From Alcaligenes sp. SORT26 (GTDB taxonomy: Bacteria; Pseudomonadota; Gammaproteobacteria; Burkholderiales; Burkholderiaceae_B): DNA of 64,000 nucleotides. Below the pieces are notes generated by a model. The model did not search any database and was not told the origin of the DNA. It was given only the letters and a program-made list of their open reading frames with translations. A program made the translations under genes and the position numbers. Below are positions 18,017-27,160 of the stretch, piece by piece. Numbering within the stretch: the stretch's first letter is position 1; every line of letters starts with the position of its first letter. Location of the stretch: contig NZ_CP070975.1 in the NCBI RefSeq assembly GCF_017377875.1, forward strand, positions 2,852,001-2,916,000, in the 5' to 3' direction.

Positions 18017-19947
18017 GCTTGCCTCCTGACCTTGCGACGGTGACGCTGGGAGCGACCAAAGGACTGGGAAATCCGGTCAATCACAATGGCCAGGATCACA
18101 ATCGCTACCCCCGCCTGCAAGCCACGCCCTATATCCAATGTCTGAATACCCGCCAATACATCCTCCCCCAAACCTTGGGCACCGATCATGGAAGCCACCA
18201 CCACCATGGACAGAGCCATCATGGTGGTCTGATTGATACCCGCCATGATGCTGGGCCGAGCCAACGGCAACGTAACTTTAGTCAGCATTTGCCAACGCGT
18301 AACGCCATACGCCTGTGCGGCTTCCATGACGTGTTTATCTACTTGCCGTAATCCTAGGCTGGTCAAACGAATCAAGGGTGGCACCGCATAAACGACAGTC
18401 GCCAAAACGGCAGGCACCTTCCCCAAGCCAAACAGCATCAGCACCGGAATCAGGTAAACAAAGCTGGGCATGGTTTGCATCACATCCAGCACGGGCGTCA
18501 GTACTTTTCTAAGCAGGCGACTGCGGGCGCTAAAGATGCCGACCGGCACACCAATCAGGACTGAAAAAACAGTCGCTACCAACACCAAGGTGAAGGTTTG
18601 CATCAGCTTGTCCCACAAGCCCATTGCACCTATCAGATACAGGCCACCGACATAGAGCAGCACGGGGAAAAAGCGCCGTTGCCCCCACCAGGCGAGCAAA
18701 CCAGTCAAAACCAGAATGGCCCACGCAGGCACCTGCTGCAAGACACGCTCTACGGGCAAAATAGCATGCGTCAGAATCCAGGCGCTGATCTGGCGAAAGC
18801 CAGTTCCCCAATCCTGCACAGCAACCAGCAATTGACGATTAACCCAATCTGCCGCTGACCACTCGGGGAAGAAGCGGGACTGCGCCGTAGCCACCGGTTT
18901 TGTTGCTTGGGGTTCCAAGGCTGCCTGCAAACGATCTGCCTGAGCCACTGGCATCCACTGACGCCATTGCTCGGTGTTCTCTTTCAGGAACTTCTGTACC
19001 TGCGTGCTGGCGTTCTGCCCGCCTTCCGTCATGCCCAAAATGATCTTGTTCATCTGCTCGGGCTCTAGCTGAATCTTCTCAAACAAAGCCACCAGCTCGG
19101 GATGGGACTCTACAAAAGGGGTGGAAGCCGCTACGCCGATATGCGCCAGGATAAAGTCCGTCGGGCAAATCGCGCCCTTGCCTGACACAGCGGCCTCCCA
19201 GCAGCTTTCATTGAAAGGCGCGCTGGCCAGTTTCTTGAAGGAGTACTTGGCCATCAGGCCTGCAGGCTGCCAGTAGTAAAACAGAATGGGTTCACGTCTG
19301 TCGTAGGCAGCGCTGATAGCCGCATCCAGAGCCGCACCCGTACCAGGCCGGAAATTTTGATAATGCTCGCCCAGACCATAGAGATCAAACAGGCGGCTAT
19401 TGAAGGTCTCACACACCCAGCCAGAGGGGCAATTATAAAAGCGGCCCTTGTCAGGCTGCTCGGGATCACTAAAGACCGTGGCGTAGCGTCCCAAATCTTC
19501 CACTTTCTGCAGGTCGGGGGCTACTGGCTTGATACCCTTTTCCGGGTCGCCATCGACCACATAGTCCGGGACGTACCAGCCCTGCTCGGCTCCACCCTTC
19601 AACGTATTGCCAATCACCTGCACCTGACCGGCTTTAATGGCCTTCTCGATAATCTCGGTCCGCCCGGACCAGATCTCGCCAATCACTTGGATATCGTTTT
19701 GTGCCAGTGCACTTTCCAGAGCCGCTGAAGAACCCGGGACACGCTCGGTTTTGCAGCCGTAGGCCTTCTCCAGAATCTGCTGATAGAGCTCAGTGCTAAA
19801 CGCGGCGCTTTCCCAGCTCAGGTCTGCCAGTCGTATGGGTTTATCTGGCTGACACGCTTGTGCCGATGCATTGCCCCCCCACAGGCACAGCCACAAAACC
19901 AGGAAGCACCATAGGCCCAGGAACGGCGTTCGTCTCCGATTTATCAT
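18013..19947 (-). CDS. Osmoprotectant ABC transporter: fused substrate-binding protein and permease
   Basis: The 644-residue fusion starts with a signal sequence (about 1-30, ending ASAQA), followed by an OpuAC-type binding domain (about 35-330) with ADLSWESAAF, WSGRTE and aromatic-rich motifs (YYWQPAGL) of the kind that cage quaternary ammonium ligands. After a linker come about six membrane segments (about 385-630), including the ProW-like EAAQAYGVTRWQMLTKVTLPLA coupling loop. Binding domain first and permease second is the reverse of the Lactococcus OpuABC fusion. AGGAGG sits just upstream of the ATG, so the start is firm. The substrate is inferred from family resemblance. Confidence 0.85.
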   Translation of the reverse strand: MINRRRTPFLGLWCFLVLWLCLWGGNASAQACQPDKPIRLADLSWESAAFSTELYQQILEKAYGCKTERVPGSSAALESALAQNDIQVIGEIWSGRTEIIEKAIKAGQVQVIGNTLKGGAEQGWYVPDYVVDGDPEKGIKPVAPDLQKVEDLGRYATVFSDPEQPDKGRFYNCPSGWVCETFNSRLFDLYGLGEHYQNFRPGTGAALDAAISAAYDRREPILFYYWQPAGLMAKYSFKKLASAPFNESCWEAAVSGKGAICPTDFILAHIGVAASTPFVESHPELVALFEKIQLEPEQMNKIILGMTEGGQNASTQVQKFLKENTEQWRQWMPVAQADRLQAALEPQATKPVATAQSRFFPEWSAADWVNRQLLVAVQDWGTGFRQISAWILTHAILPVERVLQQVPAWAILVLTGLLAWWGQRRFFPVLLYVGGLYLIGAMGLWDKLMQTFTLVLVATVFSVLIGVPVGIFSARSRLLRKVLTPVLDVMQTMPSFVYLIPVLMLFGLGKVPAVLATVVYAVPPLIRLTSLGLRQVDKHVMEAAQAYGVTRWQMLTKVTLPLARPSIMAGINQTTMMALSMVVVASMIGAQGLGEDVLAGIQTLDIGRGLQAGVAIVILAIVIDRISQSFGRSQRHRRKVRRQA

Positions 19948-20023
19948 TCTTGTCCTCCTTCACCTTGCCCATCGTCGCATTTGTTGCCAACGCAAAGTGT
20001 GTCCGGTCGTAAGAGAATGGACG

Positions 20024-20052
20024 AAAAAAAACGCCATGCTTTTGCATGGCGT
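20024..20052 (-). terminator. Strong terminator directly after rpsJ
   Basis: On the minus strand a 9-bp perfect stem ACGCCATGC / GCATGGCGT with an AAAA loop is followed by eight T. It lies 35 bases after the rpsJ stop and before the transporter genes, so the tufA-rpsJ transcript should end here. Confidence 0.92.
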
Positions 20053-20086
20053 TTCTTTCGATGTATCTCGAACAGCTAAGCAGAAA

Positions 20087-20398
20087 TTACTGCAGAGCGA
20101 TTTCGACGTCTACACCGGCTGGCAAATCCAGACGCATCAGAGCGTCGACGGTCTTGTCTGTAGGATCGACAATGTCCATCAAGCGCTGGTGGGTACGCAT
20201 TTCAAACTGATCGCGCGATGTCTTGTTGACGTGCGGCGAACGCAGAATGTCGTAGCGACGGATACGTGTTGGCAGTGGTACTGGACCACGAACAACAGCG
20301 CCAGTGCGCTTGGCGGTTTCTACGATCTCAGCAGCAGACTGATCGATCAACTTGTAATCGTAAGCCTTCAGACGGATGCGGATTTTCTGGTTTTTCAT
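20087..20398 (-). CDS. rpsJ: 30S ribosomal protein S10 / transcription factor NusE
   Basis: The 103-residue S10 has exactly the E. coli length and begins [19 protein letters not shown], with the conserved [19 protein letters not shown] loop. Besides its place in the 30S head it binds NusB and NusG in antitermination. The start at 20398 is chosen over an in-frame upstream start at 20497, which would run through a terminator hairpin. It is isolated from rplC by a terminator and the two transporter genes, which is unusual. Confidence 0.97.
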   Translation of the reverse strand: MKNQKIRIRLKAYDYKLIDQSAAEIVETAKRTGAVVRGPVPLPTRIRRYDILRSPHVNKTSRDQFEMRTHQRLMDIVDPTDKTVDALMRLDLPAGVDVEIALQ

Positions 20399-20469
20399 GG
20401 GTAATCCTAAAGAACGATATAAGTGGGGGCTTTTTATCACTGGCATCCGGGATTCCGAATGATTCAGGG

Positions 20470-20538
20470 TAAAAAATCCCCTTTTTGGGGGTAGCAAACC
20501 AAAACTGCAGCGCGAAGGTTTGACCCTTCACGCTGCAG
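20470..20538 (-). terminator. Tandem terminator-like hairpins after tufA
   Basis: Two minus-strand hairpins follow the tufA stop: a long stem around CTGCAGCG / CGCTGCAG (20505-20538) followed by TTTT, then CCCC-AAAAA-GGGG followed by ATTTTTT (20471-20491). They suggest that tufA transcription is at least partly ended before rpsJ, so rpsJ may depend on read-through or its own start in 20399-20470. Confidence 0.75.
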
Positions 20539-20548
20539 GCAAGGCTTA

Positions 20549-21739
20549 TTACTTCAAGATTTTTGCAACCACGCCAGCGCCAACGGTACGGCCGCCTTCG
20601 CGAATAGCGAAGCGCAGACCTTCTTCCATGGCGATAGGAGCGATCAGGGACACTTTCATCGAAATGTTGTCGCCTGGCAGAACCATTTCTTTGTCTTCTG
20701 GCAGTTCGATCGTGCCGGTCACGTCAGTCGTACGGAAGTAGAACTGAGGACGGTAGCCCTTGAAGAAAGGAGTGTGACGACCACCTTCTTCTTTGGACAG
20801 AATGTACACTTCGGCGTCGAAGTCGGTGTGTGGCTTGATCGAACCGGGCTTGGCCAGAACTTGACCACGTTCCACGTCTTCACGCTTGGTACCACGCAGC
20901 AGCAGACCGACGTTATCGCCAGCTTCGCCTTGGTCCAGCAGTTTGCGGAACATTTCAACGCCGGTACAAATGGTCTTGACCGTGTCTTTGATACCCACGA
21001 TTTCGATTTCTTCGCCGACTTTAACGATGCCGCGCTCAATACGACCGGTCACAACCGTACCACGGCCGGAGATCGAGAACACGTCTTCAACAGGCATCAA
21101 GAAGGTACCGTCAACGGCACGCTCAGGCGTAGGAATGTAGCTGTCCAGCGCTTCGGCCAGAGCCAGAACGGCTTGGCTGCCCAGTGGGCCTTCGTCGCCT
21201 TCCAGAGCCAGTTTGGCCGAACCCTTGATGATTGGGGTGTCGTCGCCTGGGAAGTCGTACTTGGACAACAGCTCGCGAACTTCCATTTCAACCAGTTCGA
21301 TCAGCTCTTCGTCATCCACCATGTCGGCCTTGTTCAGGAACACGATGATGTAAGGAACGCCAACCTGACGGCTCAGCAAGATGTGCTCACGAGTCTGGGG
21401 CATTGGACCGTCAGCGGCCGAGCACACCAGGATCGCGCCGTCCATCTGAGCGGCACCAGTAATCATGTTTTTAACGTAGTCAGCGTGACCGGGGCAGTCA
21501 ACGTGAGCGTAGTGACGGTTAGGCGTCTCGTACTCAACGTGCGACGTGCTGATGGTGATACCACGTGCTTTTTCTTCAGGGGCGTTATCGATCTGCGAGT
21601 AATCGCGCGCTTCGCCGCCGTATGCCTTGGACAGAACCGTGCAGATTGCAGCGGTCAGAGTGGTTTTACCGTGGTCAACGTGACCGATAGTACCGACGTT
21701 GACGTGCGGTTTAGTCCGTTCAAACTTACCTTTTGCCAT
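20549..21739 (-). CDS. tufA: Elongation factor Tu, copy A
   Basis: The 396-residue EF-Tu carries aminoacyl-tRNA to the ribosome. G-domain motifs [11 protein letters not shown] (G1, from residue 19), [12 protein letters not shown] (G3) and NKADMVDD (G4) are intact, followed by beta-barrel domains 2 and 3. It lies in the usual str position after fusA. The protein is identical to that encoded at 43607-44797, and the two DNA copies agree without visible difference from 20574 to 21727, differing only at the extreme ends. Confidence 0.98.
   Translation of the reverse strand: MAKGKFERTKPHVNVGTIGHVDHGKTTLTAAICTVLSKAYGGEARDYSQIDNAPEEKARGITISTSHVEYETPNRHYAHVDCPGHADYVKNMITGAAQMDGAILVCSAADGPMPQTREHILLSRQVGVPYIIVFLNKADMVDDEELIELVEMEVRELLSKYDFPGDDTPIIKGSAKLALEGDEGPLGSQAVLALAEALDSYIPTPERAVDGTFLMPVEDVFSISGRGTVVTGRIERGIVKVGEEIEIVGIKDTVKTICTGVEMFRKLLDQGEAGDNVGLLLRGTKREDVERGQVLAKPGSIKPHTDFDAEVYILSKEEGGRHTPFFKGYRPQFYFRTTDVTGTIELPEDKEMVLPGDNISMKVSLIAPIAMEEGLRFAIREGGRTVGAGVVAKILK
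20574..21727. repeat. Long direct repeat: tufA copy of the tuf pair
   Basis: About 1154 bases here recur at 43632-44785 in the same orientation, 23,058 bases apart, with no difference seen by eye. The copies diverge outside the tuf reading frames. Recombination between them would delete or duplicate the intervening 23 kb, including rpoBC, so it is likely lethal if deleted. Confidence 0.9.
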
Positions 21740-21786
21740 GATTTATCCCAATTATGTTTTACAGGAAAACAAAAAAATTGTTGAGC

Positions 21787-21806
21787 AGCCCGCCATAGGG
21801 CGGGCT
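21787..21806 (-). promoter_or_regulatory. Intercistronic hairpin between fusA and tufA
   Basis: A perfect 8-bp stem AGCCCGCC / GGCGGGCT with a 4-base loop lies 10 bases after the fusA stop in the 77-base gap before tufA. A T-rich stretch occurs 10 bases further on, too far for a classical terminator. It may protect or process the mRNA, or cause partial termination. Confidence 0.5.
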
Positions 21807-21816
21807 GGTATTGCTA

Positions 21817-23919
21817 TTACTTACCGCGAGCGCTGATCACTTCTTCAGCTACGTTCTTTGGAGCTTCAGCATATTGCTTGAATTCCATTGTGTACGTAGC
21901 GCGACCTTGTGTTTGCGAACGCAGGCTGGTCGAGTAGCCGAACATTTCAGCCAAAGGAACTTCAGCCTTGATGACCTTGCCACCACCGACCATATCGTCC
22001 ATACCCTGAACCATACCGCGACGGGACGACAAGTCACCCATCACTGTACCGGCGTAATCCTCAGGTGTTTCGACTTCTACAGCCATGGTCGGCTCCAGCA
22101 GAACTGGGGCAGCCTTACGCATACCGTCCTTGAAGGCCATCGAAGCAGCCATACGGAAGGCGTTTTCGTTCGAGTCTACATCGTGGTACGAACCGAAGAA
22201 CAGCGTTGCTTTGACATCCACCACTGGGTAACCCGCAACCACACCGGCGTGCAGTGTTTCGCGAATCCCTTTTTCAACGGCTGGAATGTATTCGCGAGGA
22301 ACCACACCGCCCTTGATGGCGTCGACAAACTGGAAGCCACCACCTGGCTCCAGGGGCTCGAGCTTGAGCACCACGTGACCGTACTGACCACGACCACCGG
22401 ACTGTTTGACGAATTTACCTTCGATTTCGTCGCAAGTCTTGCGGATGGTTTCGCGGTAAGCCACTTGTGGTTTACCCACGTTGGCTTCTACGCCGAATTC
22501 ACGGCGCATGCGGTCAACCAGAACTTCCAGGTGCAACTCGCCCATACCGGAAATAATGGTCTGGCCGGATTCTTCGTCGCTGCTGACGCGGAAAGAAGGA
22601 TCTTCCTGAGCCAGACGGGACAAGGCCACGCCCATTTTTTCTTGGTCGGACTTGGTTTTTGGTTCCACAGCCTGCGAAATCACGGGCTCTGGGAACTCCA
22701 TGCGTTCCAGAATGATATGCTGACCGGCGTCACACAGGGTTTCACCTGTCGTTACGTCTTTCAGACCCACCACGGAAGCGATGTCACCAGCAACCAGTTC
22801 TTTCAGTTCGGCACGGTTGTTCGCGTGCATCTGCAAAATACGGCCGATACGCTCTTTCTTGCCCTTGATAGGGTTGTAGACGGTATCGCCCGAACGCAGA
22901 ACGCCCGAGTAAACGCGCACGAAAGTCAATTGACCAACAAAGGGGTCAGTCATCAGCTTGAACGCCAGAGCGGACATTGGCTCTTCGTCGTTGGCTTTAC
23001 GATGAATGACTTCACCGTCATCGTCCGTACCTTCGACAGGTGGAATATCCACTGGCGATGGCAGGTAGTCGATCACGGCGTCCAGCATGCGCTGTACACC
23101 CTTGTTCTTGAACGCGGTACCGCACAGCATTGGCTGAATTTCGCAGGCAATGGTACGTGTACGCAGACCCAGGTTGATGTCCTCTTCGGAGAGGTCACCG
23201 TTTTCCAGGTACTTGTTCATCAGGTCTTCGCTGGCTTCAGCAGCCGACTCGATCATCTTTTCGCGCCATTCTTCGGCCGAAGCTTGCAGCTCGGCTGGAA
23301 TGTCGGTGTATTCAAACTTCACACCGTTGCTTTCTTGATCCCAGATGATCGCTTTCATCTTGATCAGGTCAACCACACCCTGGAAGTTGTCTTCAGCGCC
23401 GATCGGGATAACGACAGGCACAGGATGGGCTTTCAGACGCAGCTTGAGCTGGTCGTAGACCTTGAAGAAGTTAGCGCCAGTACGGTCCATCTTGTTGATG
23501 AAAGCCAGACGAGGCACGCCGTACTTGTTGGCTTGACGCCATACGGTTTCGGACTGAGGCTGAACACCACCCACCGCGCAGTAAACCATGCAAGCGCCGT
23601 CAAGCACGCGCATGGAACGCTCAACTTCAATAGTGAAGTCAACGTGGCCGGGGGTATCAATGATGTTGATACGGTGTTCGGGGTAATTGCCCGCCATACC
23701 ACGCCAGAAAGCGGTGGTAGCAGCCGAGGTAATGGTGATCCCGCGCTCTTGCTCTTGCTCCATCCAGTCCATGGTGGCCGAACCTTCGTGGGTTTCGCCC
23801 AGCTTGTGGTTCACACCGGTGTAGAACAGGATGCGCTCGGTAGTGGTCGTCTTCCCGGCGTCGATGTGAGCCGAGATACCGATATTGCGGTAGCGCTGAA
23901 TGGGGGTTTTGCGGGCCAT
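21817..23919 (-). CDS. fusA: Elongation factor G
   Basis: The 700-residue translocase GTPase has [16 protein letters not shown] (G1), [16 protein letters not shown] (G3), [10 protein letters not shown] (G4) and the domain IV tip ([15 protein letters not shown]) that reaches the decoding centre. The length is typical (704 in E. coli). It lies 17 bases downstream of rpsG and upstream of tufA, giving the standard str order. No truncation or frame disruption is seen. Confidence 0.98.
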   Translation of the reverse strand: MARKTPIQRYRNIGISAHIDAGKTTTTERILFYTGVNHKLGETHEGSATMDWMEQEQERGITITSAATTAFWRGMAGNYPEHRINIIDTPGHVDFTIEVERSMRVLDGACMVYCAVGGVQPQSETVWRQANKYGVPRLAFINKMDRTGANFFKVYDQLKLRLKAHPVPVVIPIGAEDNFQGVVDLIKMKAIIWDQESNGVKFEYTDIPAELQASAEEWREKMIESAAEASEDLMNKYLENGDLSEEDINLGLRTRTIACEIQPMLCGTAFKNKGVQRMLDAVIDYLPSPVDIPPVEGTDDDGEVIHRKANDEEPMSALAFKLMTDPFVGQLTFVRVYSGVLRSGDTVYNPIKGKKERIGRILQMHANNRAELKELVAGDIASVVGLKDVTTGETLCDAGQHIILERMEFPEPVISQAVEPKTKSDQEKMGVALSRLAQEDPSFRVSSDEESGQTIISGMGELHLEVLVDRMRREFGVEANVGKPQVAYRETIRKTCDEIEGKFVKQSGGRGQYGHVVLKLEPLEPGGGFQFVDAIKGGVVPREYIPAVEKGIRETLHAGVVAGYPVVDVKATLFFGSYHDVDSNENAFRMAASMAFKDGMRKAAPVLLEPTMAVEVETPEDYAGTVMGDLSSRRGMVQGMDDMVGGGKVIKAEVPLAEMFGYSTSLRSQTQGRATYTMEFKQYAEAPKNVAEEVISARGK

Positions 23920-23936
23920 GATTATATGTCCTCAGA

Positions 23937-24407
23937 TTACCAACGGAAATGGCTGAATGCTTTGTTGGCATCGGCCATCTTGTGCGTGTCTTCACGCTTT
24001 TTCATTGCACCGCCACGGCCTTCAGCCGCATCGGACAATTCGCCGGCCAGGCGCAAGTCCATCGATTTTTCGCCGCGCTTTTTAGCAGCTTCGCGCATCC
24101 AGCGCATGGCCAGAGCCAGACGACGGACAGGGCGCACTTCGACAGGAACCTGGTAGTTAGCACCACCAACACGGCGGCTCTTAACTTCAACAACAGGTTT
24201 TACATTATTGATGGCAGCATTAAACACTTCGAGCGGATCTTTGCCGGTTTTCTGCGCAATTTGTTCCAGCGCGCCATAAACAATACGTTCGGCAACAGCT
24301 TTCTTGCCGGACAGCATGACCACGTTCATGAATTTGGCCAGCTCAACGCTGCCAAATTTTGGGTCAGGTAGGATTTCACGTTTGGGTACTTCGCGACGGC
24401 GAGGCAT
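23937..24407 (-). CDS. rpsG: 30S ribosomal protein S7
   Basis: The 156-residue S7 begins [20 protein letters not shown] and has the [19 protein letters not shown] hairpin that sits at the E site. It nucleates 30S head assembly. In E. coli, S7 represses the str mRNA by binding the rpsL-rpsG spacer; here that spacer is 139 bases (24408-24546), long enough for such a site, but I did not identify one. Confidence 0.97.
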   Translation of the reverse strand: MPRRREVPKREILPDPKFGSVELAKFMNVVMLSGKKAVAERIVYGALEQIAQKTGKDPLEVFNAAINNVKPVVEVKSRRVGGANYQVPVEVRPVRRLALAMRWMREAAKKRGEKSMDLRLAGELSDAAEGRGGAMKKREDTHKMADANKAFSHFRW

Positions 24408-24546
24408 GTTTAACTTCCTTGTGACTATTCAGTTGAACCGCTTTTTGCGGTCTCGGCCATTCATGACAAATGACCACTTACCTACCATGGCACTAGGCCA
24501 CGGTTGCACGGATCCAGATCAGTGAACTGATCGATGGATACATGGA

Positions 24547-24918
24547 TTACTTGGGACGCTTGGCGCCGTATTTGGAGCGGGACTGTTTACGGTCCTTGAC
24601 GCCTTGCAGGTCAAGTGCACCGCGAACGATGTGGTAACGAACACCAGGCAAATCCTTGACACGACCACCGCGGACGAGAACGACCGAGTGCTCTTGCAGG
24701 TTGTGGCCTTCACCACCGATGTAAGAAATGACTTCGAAGCCGTTGGTCAGACGCACTTTGGCGACTTTACGCAGAGCGGAGTTAGGCTTCTTAGGGGTCG
24801 TGGTGTATACACGGGTGCAAACACCGCGGCGCTGTGGGCAGTTCTCGAGCGCTGGGCTCTTGCTGCTAACGCGGCTGACTTCGCGCGGTTTACGCACGAG
24901 CTGGCTAATGGTTGGCAT
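24547..24918 (-). CDS. rpsL: 30S ribosomal protein S12
   Basis: The 123-residue S12 takes part in decoding. The [11 protein letters not shown] and [13 protein letters not shown] loops are present, with lysines at the two positions where streptomycin resistance arises (first Lys at residue 43), so the gene looks streptomycin-sensitive. The ATG at 24918 gives the normal family length; an in-frame start at 25137 would add 73 unrelated residues. It is the first gene of the str cluster and is divergent from the response regulator. Confidence 0.97.
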   Translation of the reverse strand: MPTISQLVRKPREVSRVSSKSPALENCPQRRGVCTRVYTTTPKKPNSALRKVAKVRLTNGFEVISYIGGEGHNLQEHSVVLVRGGRVKDLPGVRYHIVRGALDLQGVKDRKQSRSKYGAKRPK

Positions 24919-25338
24919 GACCTTTACGTATCCTATAACGTACTTTACGTACTGGTTGACGTATGTGTTTTGAAAAACGCCGTCCAGTTGGCAGGTTTTG
25001 AAACCCTGTACCGGAAGCGGCATTGCGCAATACCACTCCCCATAAAACACGAAAAAGAGCGGTCTTGCACATGGCTTGGGCTTGATTTCAGGCACTAAAA
25101 AAGTGCCCGCAGCCCTGAAAATCCGGGCTGCTATCAAATTACTGCAAGGTGTACCGGCAAAGGATCCTTAAAGTAAGCTCTAAAATTTACCACAGTAAAC
25201 CCTTATAGGTCAACGATTTGGAGACCGATTCGCCACTTTCCCGTTGTCACGGCACACGCATGGAAGCACTTGGTCACTCGCTATCTACATATCGTTATAC
25301 TGCAGGGCTATTGCACTTCTGCGACAAGGACCATACCC
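24919..25338. promoter_or_regulatory. Divergent rpsL / response-regulator intergenic region
   Basis: This 420-base gap holds no gene. Near rpsL (24927-24967) ACGTA occurs several times in both orientations, partly as overlapping palindromes. Further out are two stem-loops: GGCACT / AGTGCC (25091-25107) and GCAGCCC / GGGCTGC (25109-25131). They may fold in the rpsL leader. No consensus -35/-10 pair stands out for either gene. Confidence 0.5.
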
Positions 25339-26043
25339 ATGATCATCGCTTCCCTGGAAGACGACCTCGTCCAGGCAGAACTGATTGCCCGGATTCTGAG
25401 CGAAGCCGGCTATGAGTGTCGCTCCTTCCATCAAGGAAAGGATCTGCTGGCCGCCTTGGCCAAGCCACATGATTTCGGTTTATTGCTGCTGGACTGGGAA
25501 CTGCCGGATGTCAGTGGCCTGGATGTGTTGCGTTGGGTTCGCACCACACTGGGTCATGCCCTGCCCGTTCTATTCCTGACCAGCCGTACCCAGGAAGAGG
25601 ATCTGGTCACCGGTCTGCAGGCCGGAGCCGACGACTATATTAATAAGCCTGTCCGCAAGGGAGAGCTGGTTGCGCGCGTTAACGCGGCTGCCCGGCGCAT
25701 TAATCTAAGTACCTCAACAACCCAGGACAACCGCTTCTCGTTTGCGGGCTACGATATTTTTCCTGAACAGGGCCATATTGTGCTGGGCGGCGAAACGGTC
25801 ACCCTCGCACCCAAAGAGTTTGAACTGGCCCTTTTGCTGTTTCGCAACCCCGGTCGCCTGTTCTCGCGCGATGTCTTGAGCTCTGCAGTCTGGAACCGGG
25901 AAATTCCTGCCACCTCCCGTACGCTGGATACTCACCTGTCCAACATACGCCGTAAACTCCAGTTGCGACCCGAGAACGGGGTGCGCCTGACAGCGTCCTA
26001 CGCTCTGGGCTATCGCCTTGAACTTTTGACCGACCCTAGCTGA
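25339..26043 (+). CDS. OmpR/PhoB-family response regulator
   Basis: The 234-residue two-component regulator has a receiver domain with the acidic pocket E7/D8/D9, phosphoacceptor D52 (LLLDWELP), T81 (FLTS) and K103 (NKP), followed by a linker and a C-terminal OmpR winged helix (APKEFELALLLF; SRTLDTHLSNIRRKL). The ATG at 25339 is preferred over a TTG at 25270 because it starts the receiver fold directly (MIIASLEDD) and has AAGGA upstream. It is the first of three closely spaced rightward genes; its partner is most likely the CHASE2 kinase at 27161. Confidence 0.9.
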   Translation: MIIASLEDDLVQAELIARILSEAGYECRSFHQGKDLLAALAKPHDFGLLLLDWELPDVSGLDVLRWVRTTLGHALPVLFLTSRTQEEDLVTGLQAGADDYINKPVRKGELVARVNAAARRINLSTSTTQDNRFSFAGYDIFPEQGHIVLGGETVTLAPKEFELALLLFRNPGRLFSRDVLSSAVWNREIPATSRTLDTHLSNIRRKLQLRPENGVRLTASYALGYRLELLTDPS

Positions 26044-26049
26044 ATTTCT

Positions 26050-27141
26050 ATGATTACTTTGCGTATCGCCGCGCCCCTTGTCTGCGGCCTGATTTGGGGT
26101 GGCGTCGTCTCAGCCCAACCCTCCGGCGCCCGCGGCGAGAACTTCGTCTACAAAGTGCTGGCCGGCGACACCTTGCTGGGCATTTCCCAGACCTACACCC
26201 GCCAGGACCGCAACTGGTCCGAAATCCAGCAACTGAATGCCGTGGCCGATCCGTATCGTCTACCTATTGGCAAAGAGCTGCACATTCCGTTTCGCATGAT
26301 CCCGGAAGTGGCCGCCCCCGCCCGCATTACCCACCAGACCGGTCAGATTTTGGTTAATGGCCAGACTTTGGGCGCAGGCACAACCCATCTGCAAGAAGGC
26401 GATTTGATTCGCACCGGCAGCAATGGCTACCTGACCCTGGAATTGCAAGACGGCAGCCAGCTTAGCGTTCCCGCCCAGGCTTCCCTGAGCGTGACCCGCA
26501 TGCGTGCTTTTGAAGGCACAGGCCTGACCGACTCGATCATCGCGCTGGACGATGGCGATGTGGAATCGCGCGTTTCCCCAGAGAAAACCGGCGTCGGCCG
26601 CTTTGAAGTGCGCACGCCCGTCAGCATTACTGGCGTACGAGGCACCGAATTACGTGTACGTACCCAGCAAGGTATGGCGCACAGCGAAGTGCTGGAAGGT
26701 CGCGCAGAACTGGGTACCCAACAACGCAGCACTCCCACTGCCCTGAAGCAGAACCAGGGTGCTGCAGTGGGTACAGACGGTAATATCCTGGCACTGGAAC
26801 CCCTGCTGCCCGCCCCCGAAATTTCCACACCCGAGCGTCGCGGCGGTCAATGGAACAGCACCATTCAGGCAGTACCGGGTGCTCAGGCCTATCTGGTCCA
26901 GACCTCCACCGACCCCCAGGGTGCCAAACTGCTGTCCCGCGACATTACGACGGATACCGATATTCAATTCGGCGCCTCGCGTCCCGGCACCTATTACGTC
27001 ACCGTGCGGGCGATCGACCGTCACGGCCTGATGGGCCCGGACACGGTGGAAAGCTTTGAAGGCGCAGCCAGCCTGACCAGCTCGGACGGCCAAGCCGTGG
27101 TCAGCAACTTTGGCGACCCCATCCTGCTGTCCCAGTTCTAA
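26050..27141 (+). CDS. Secreted LysM-FecR domain protein
   Basis: The 363-residue exported protein has a signal peptide (1-22, cut near VVSA), a LysM domain (about 33-81: YKVLAGDTLLGIS ... LPIGKELHIP) expected to hold it on peptidoglycan, a FecR-like beta domain (about 98-215: LQEGDLIRTGSNGYLTLEL; TPVSITGVRGTELRVRT), and a C-terminal fibronectin-III-like part (about 255-345: YLVQTSTDPQ; PGTYYVTVRAIDRHGL). It lies between the response regulator (6-base gap) and the histidine kinase (19-base gap). Family knowledge links this trio to envelope sensing; its exact role is unknown. Confidence 0.8.
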   Translation: MITLRIAAPLVCGLIWGGVVSAQPSGARGENFVYKVLAGDTLLGISQTYTRQDRNWSEIQQLNAVADPYRLPIGKELHIPFRMIPEVAAPARITHQTGQILVNGQTLGAGTTHLQEGDLIRTGSNGYLTLELQDGSQLSVPAQASLSVTRMRAFEGTGLTDSIIALDDGDVESRVSPEKTGVGRFEVRTPVSITGVRGTELRVRTQQGMAHSEVLEGRAELGTQQRSTPTALKQNQGAAVGTDGNILALEPLLPAPEISTPERRGGQWNSTIQAVPGAQAYLVQTSTDPQGAKLLSRDITTDTDIQFGASRPGTYYVTVRAIDRHGLMGPDTVESFEGAASLTSSDGQAVVSNFGDPILLSQF

Positions 27142-27160
27142 AACCTGAACGGCGTACGGC

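Noticed and set aside
17174-19947. Mobile element insertion between rpsJ and rplC
   Set aside because: No transposase, terminal inverted repeats or target duplication is visible around the transporter genes.
21811-24156. A 781-codon plus-strand frame across fusA and part of rpsG
   Set aside because: Antisense shadow of highly biased genes; crosses two real genes on the other strand.
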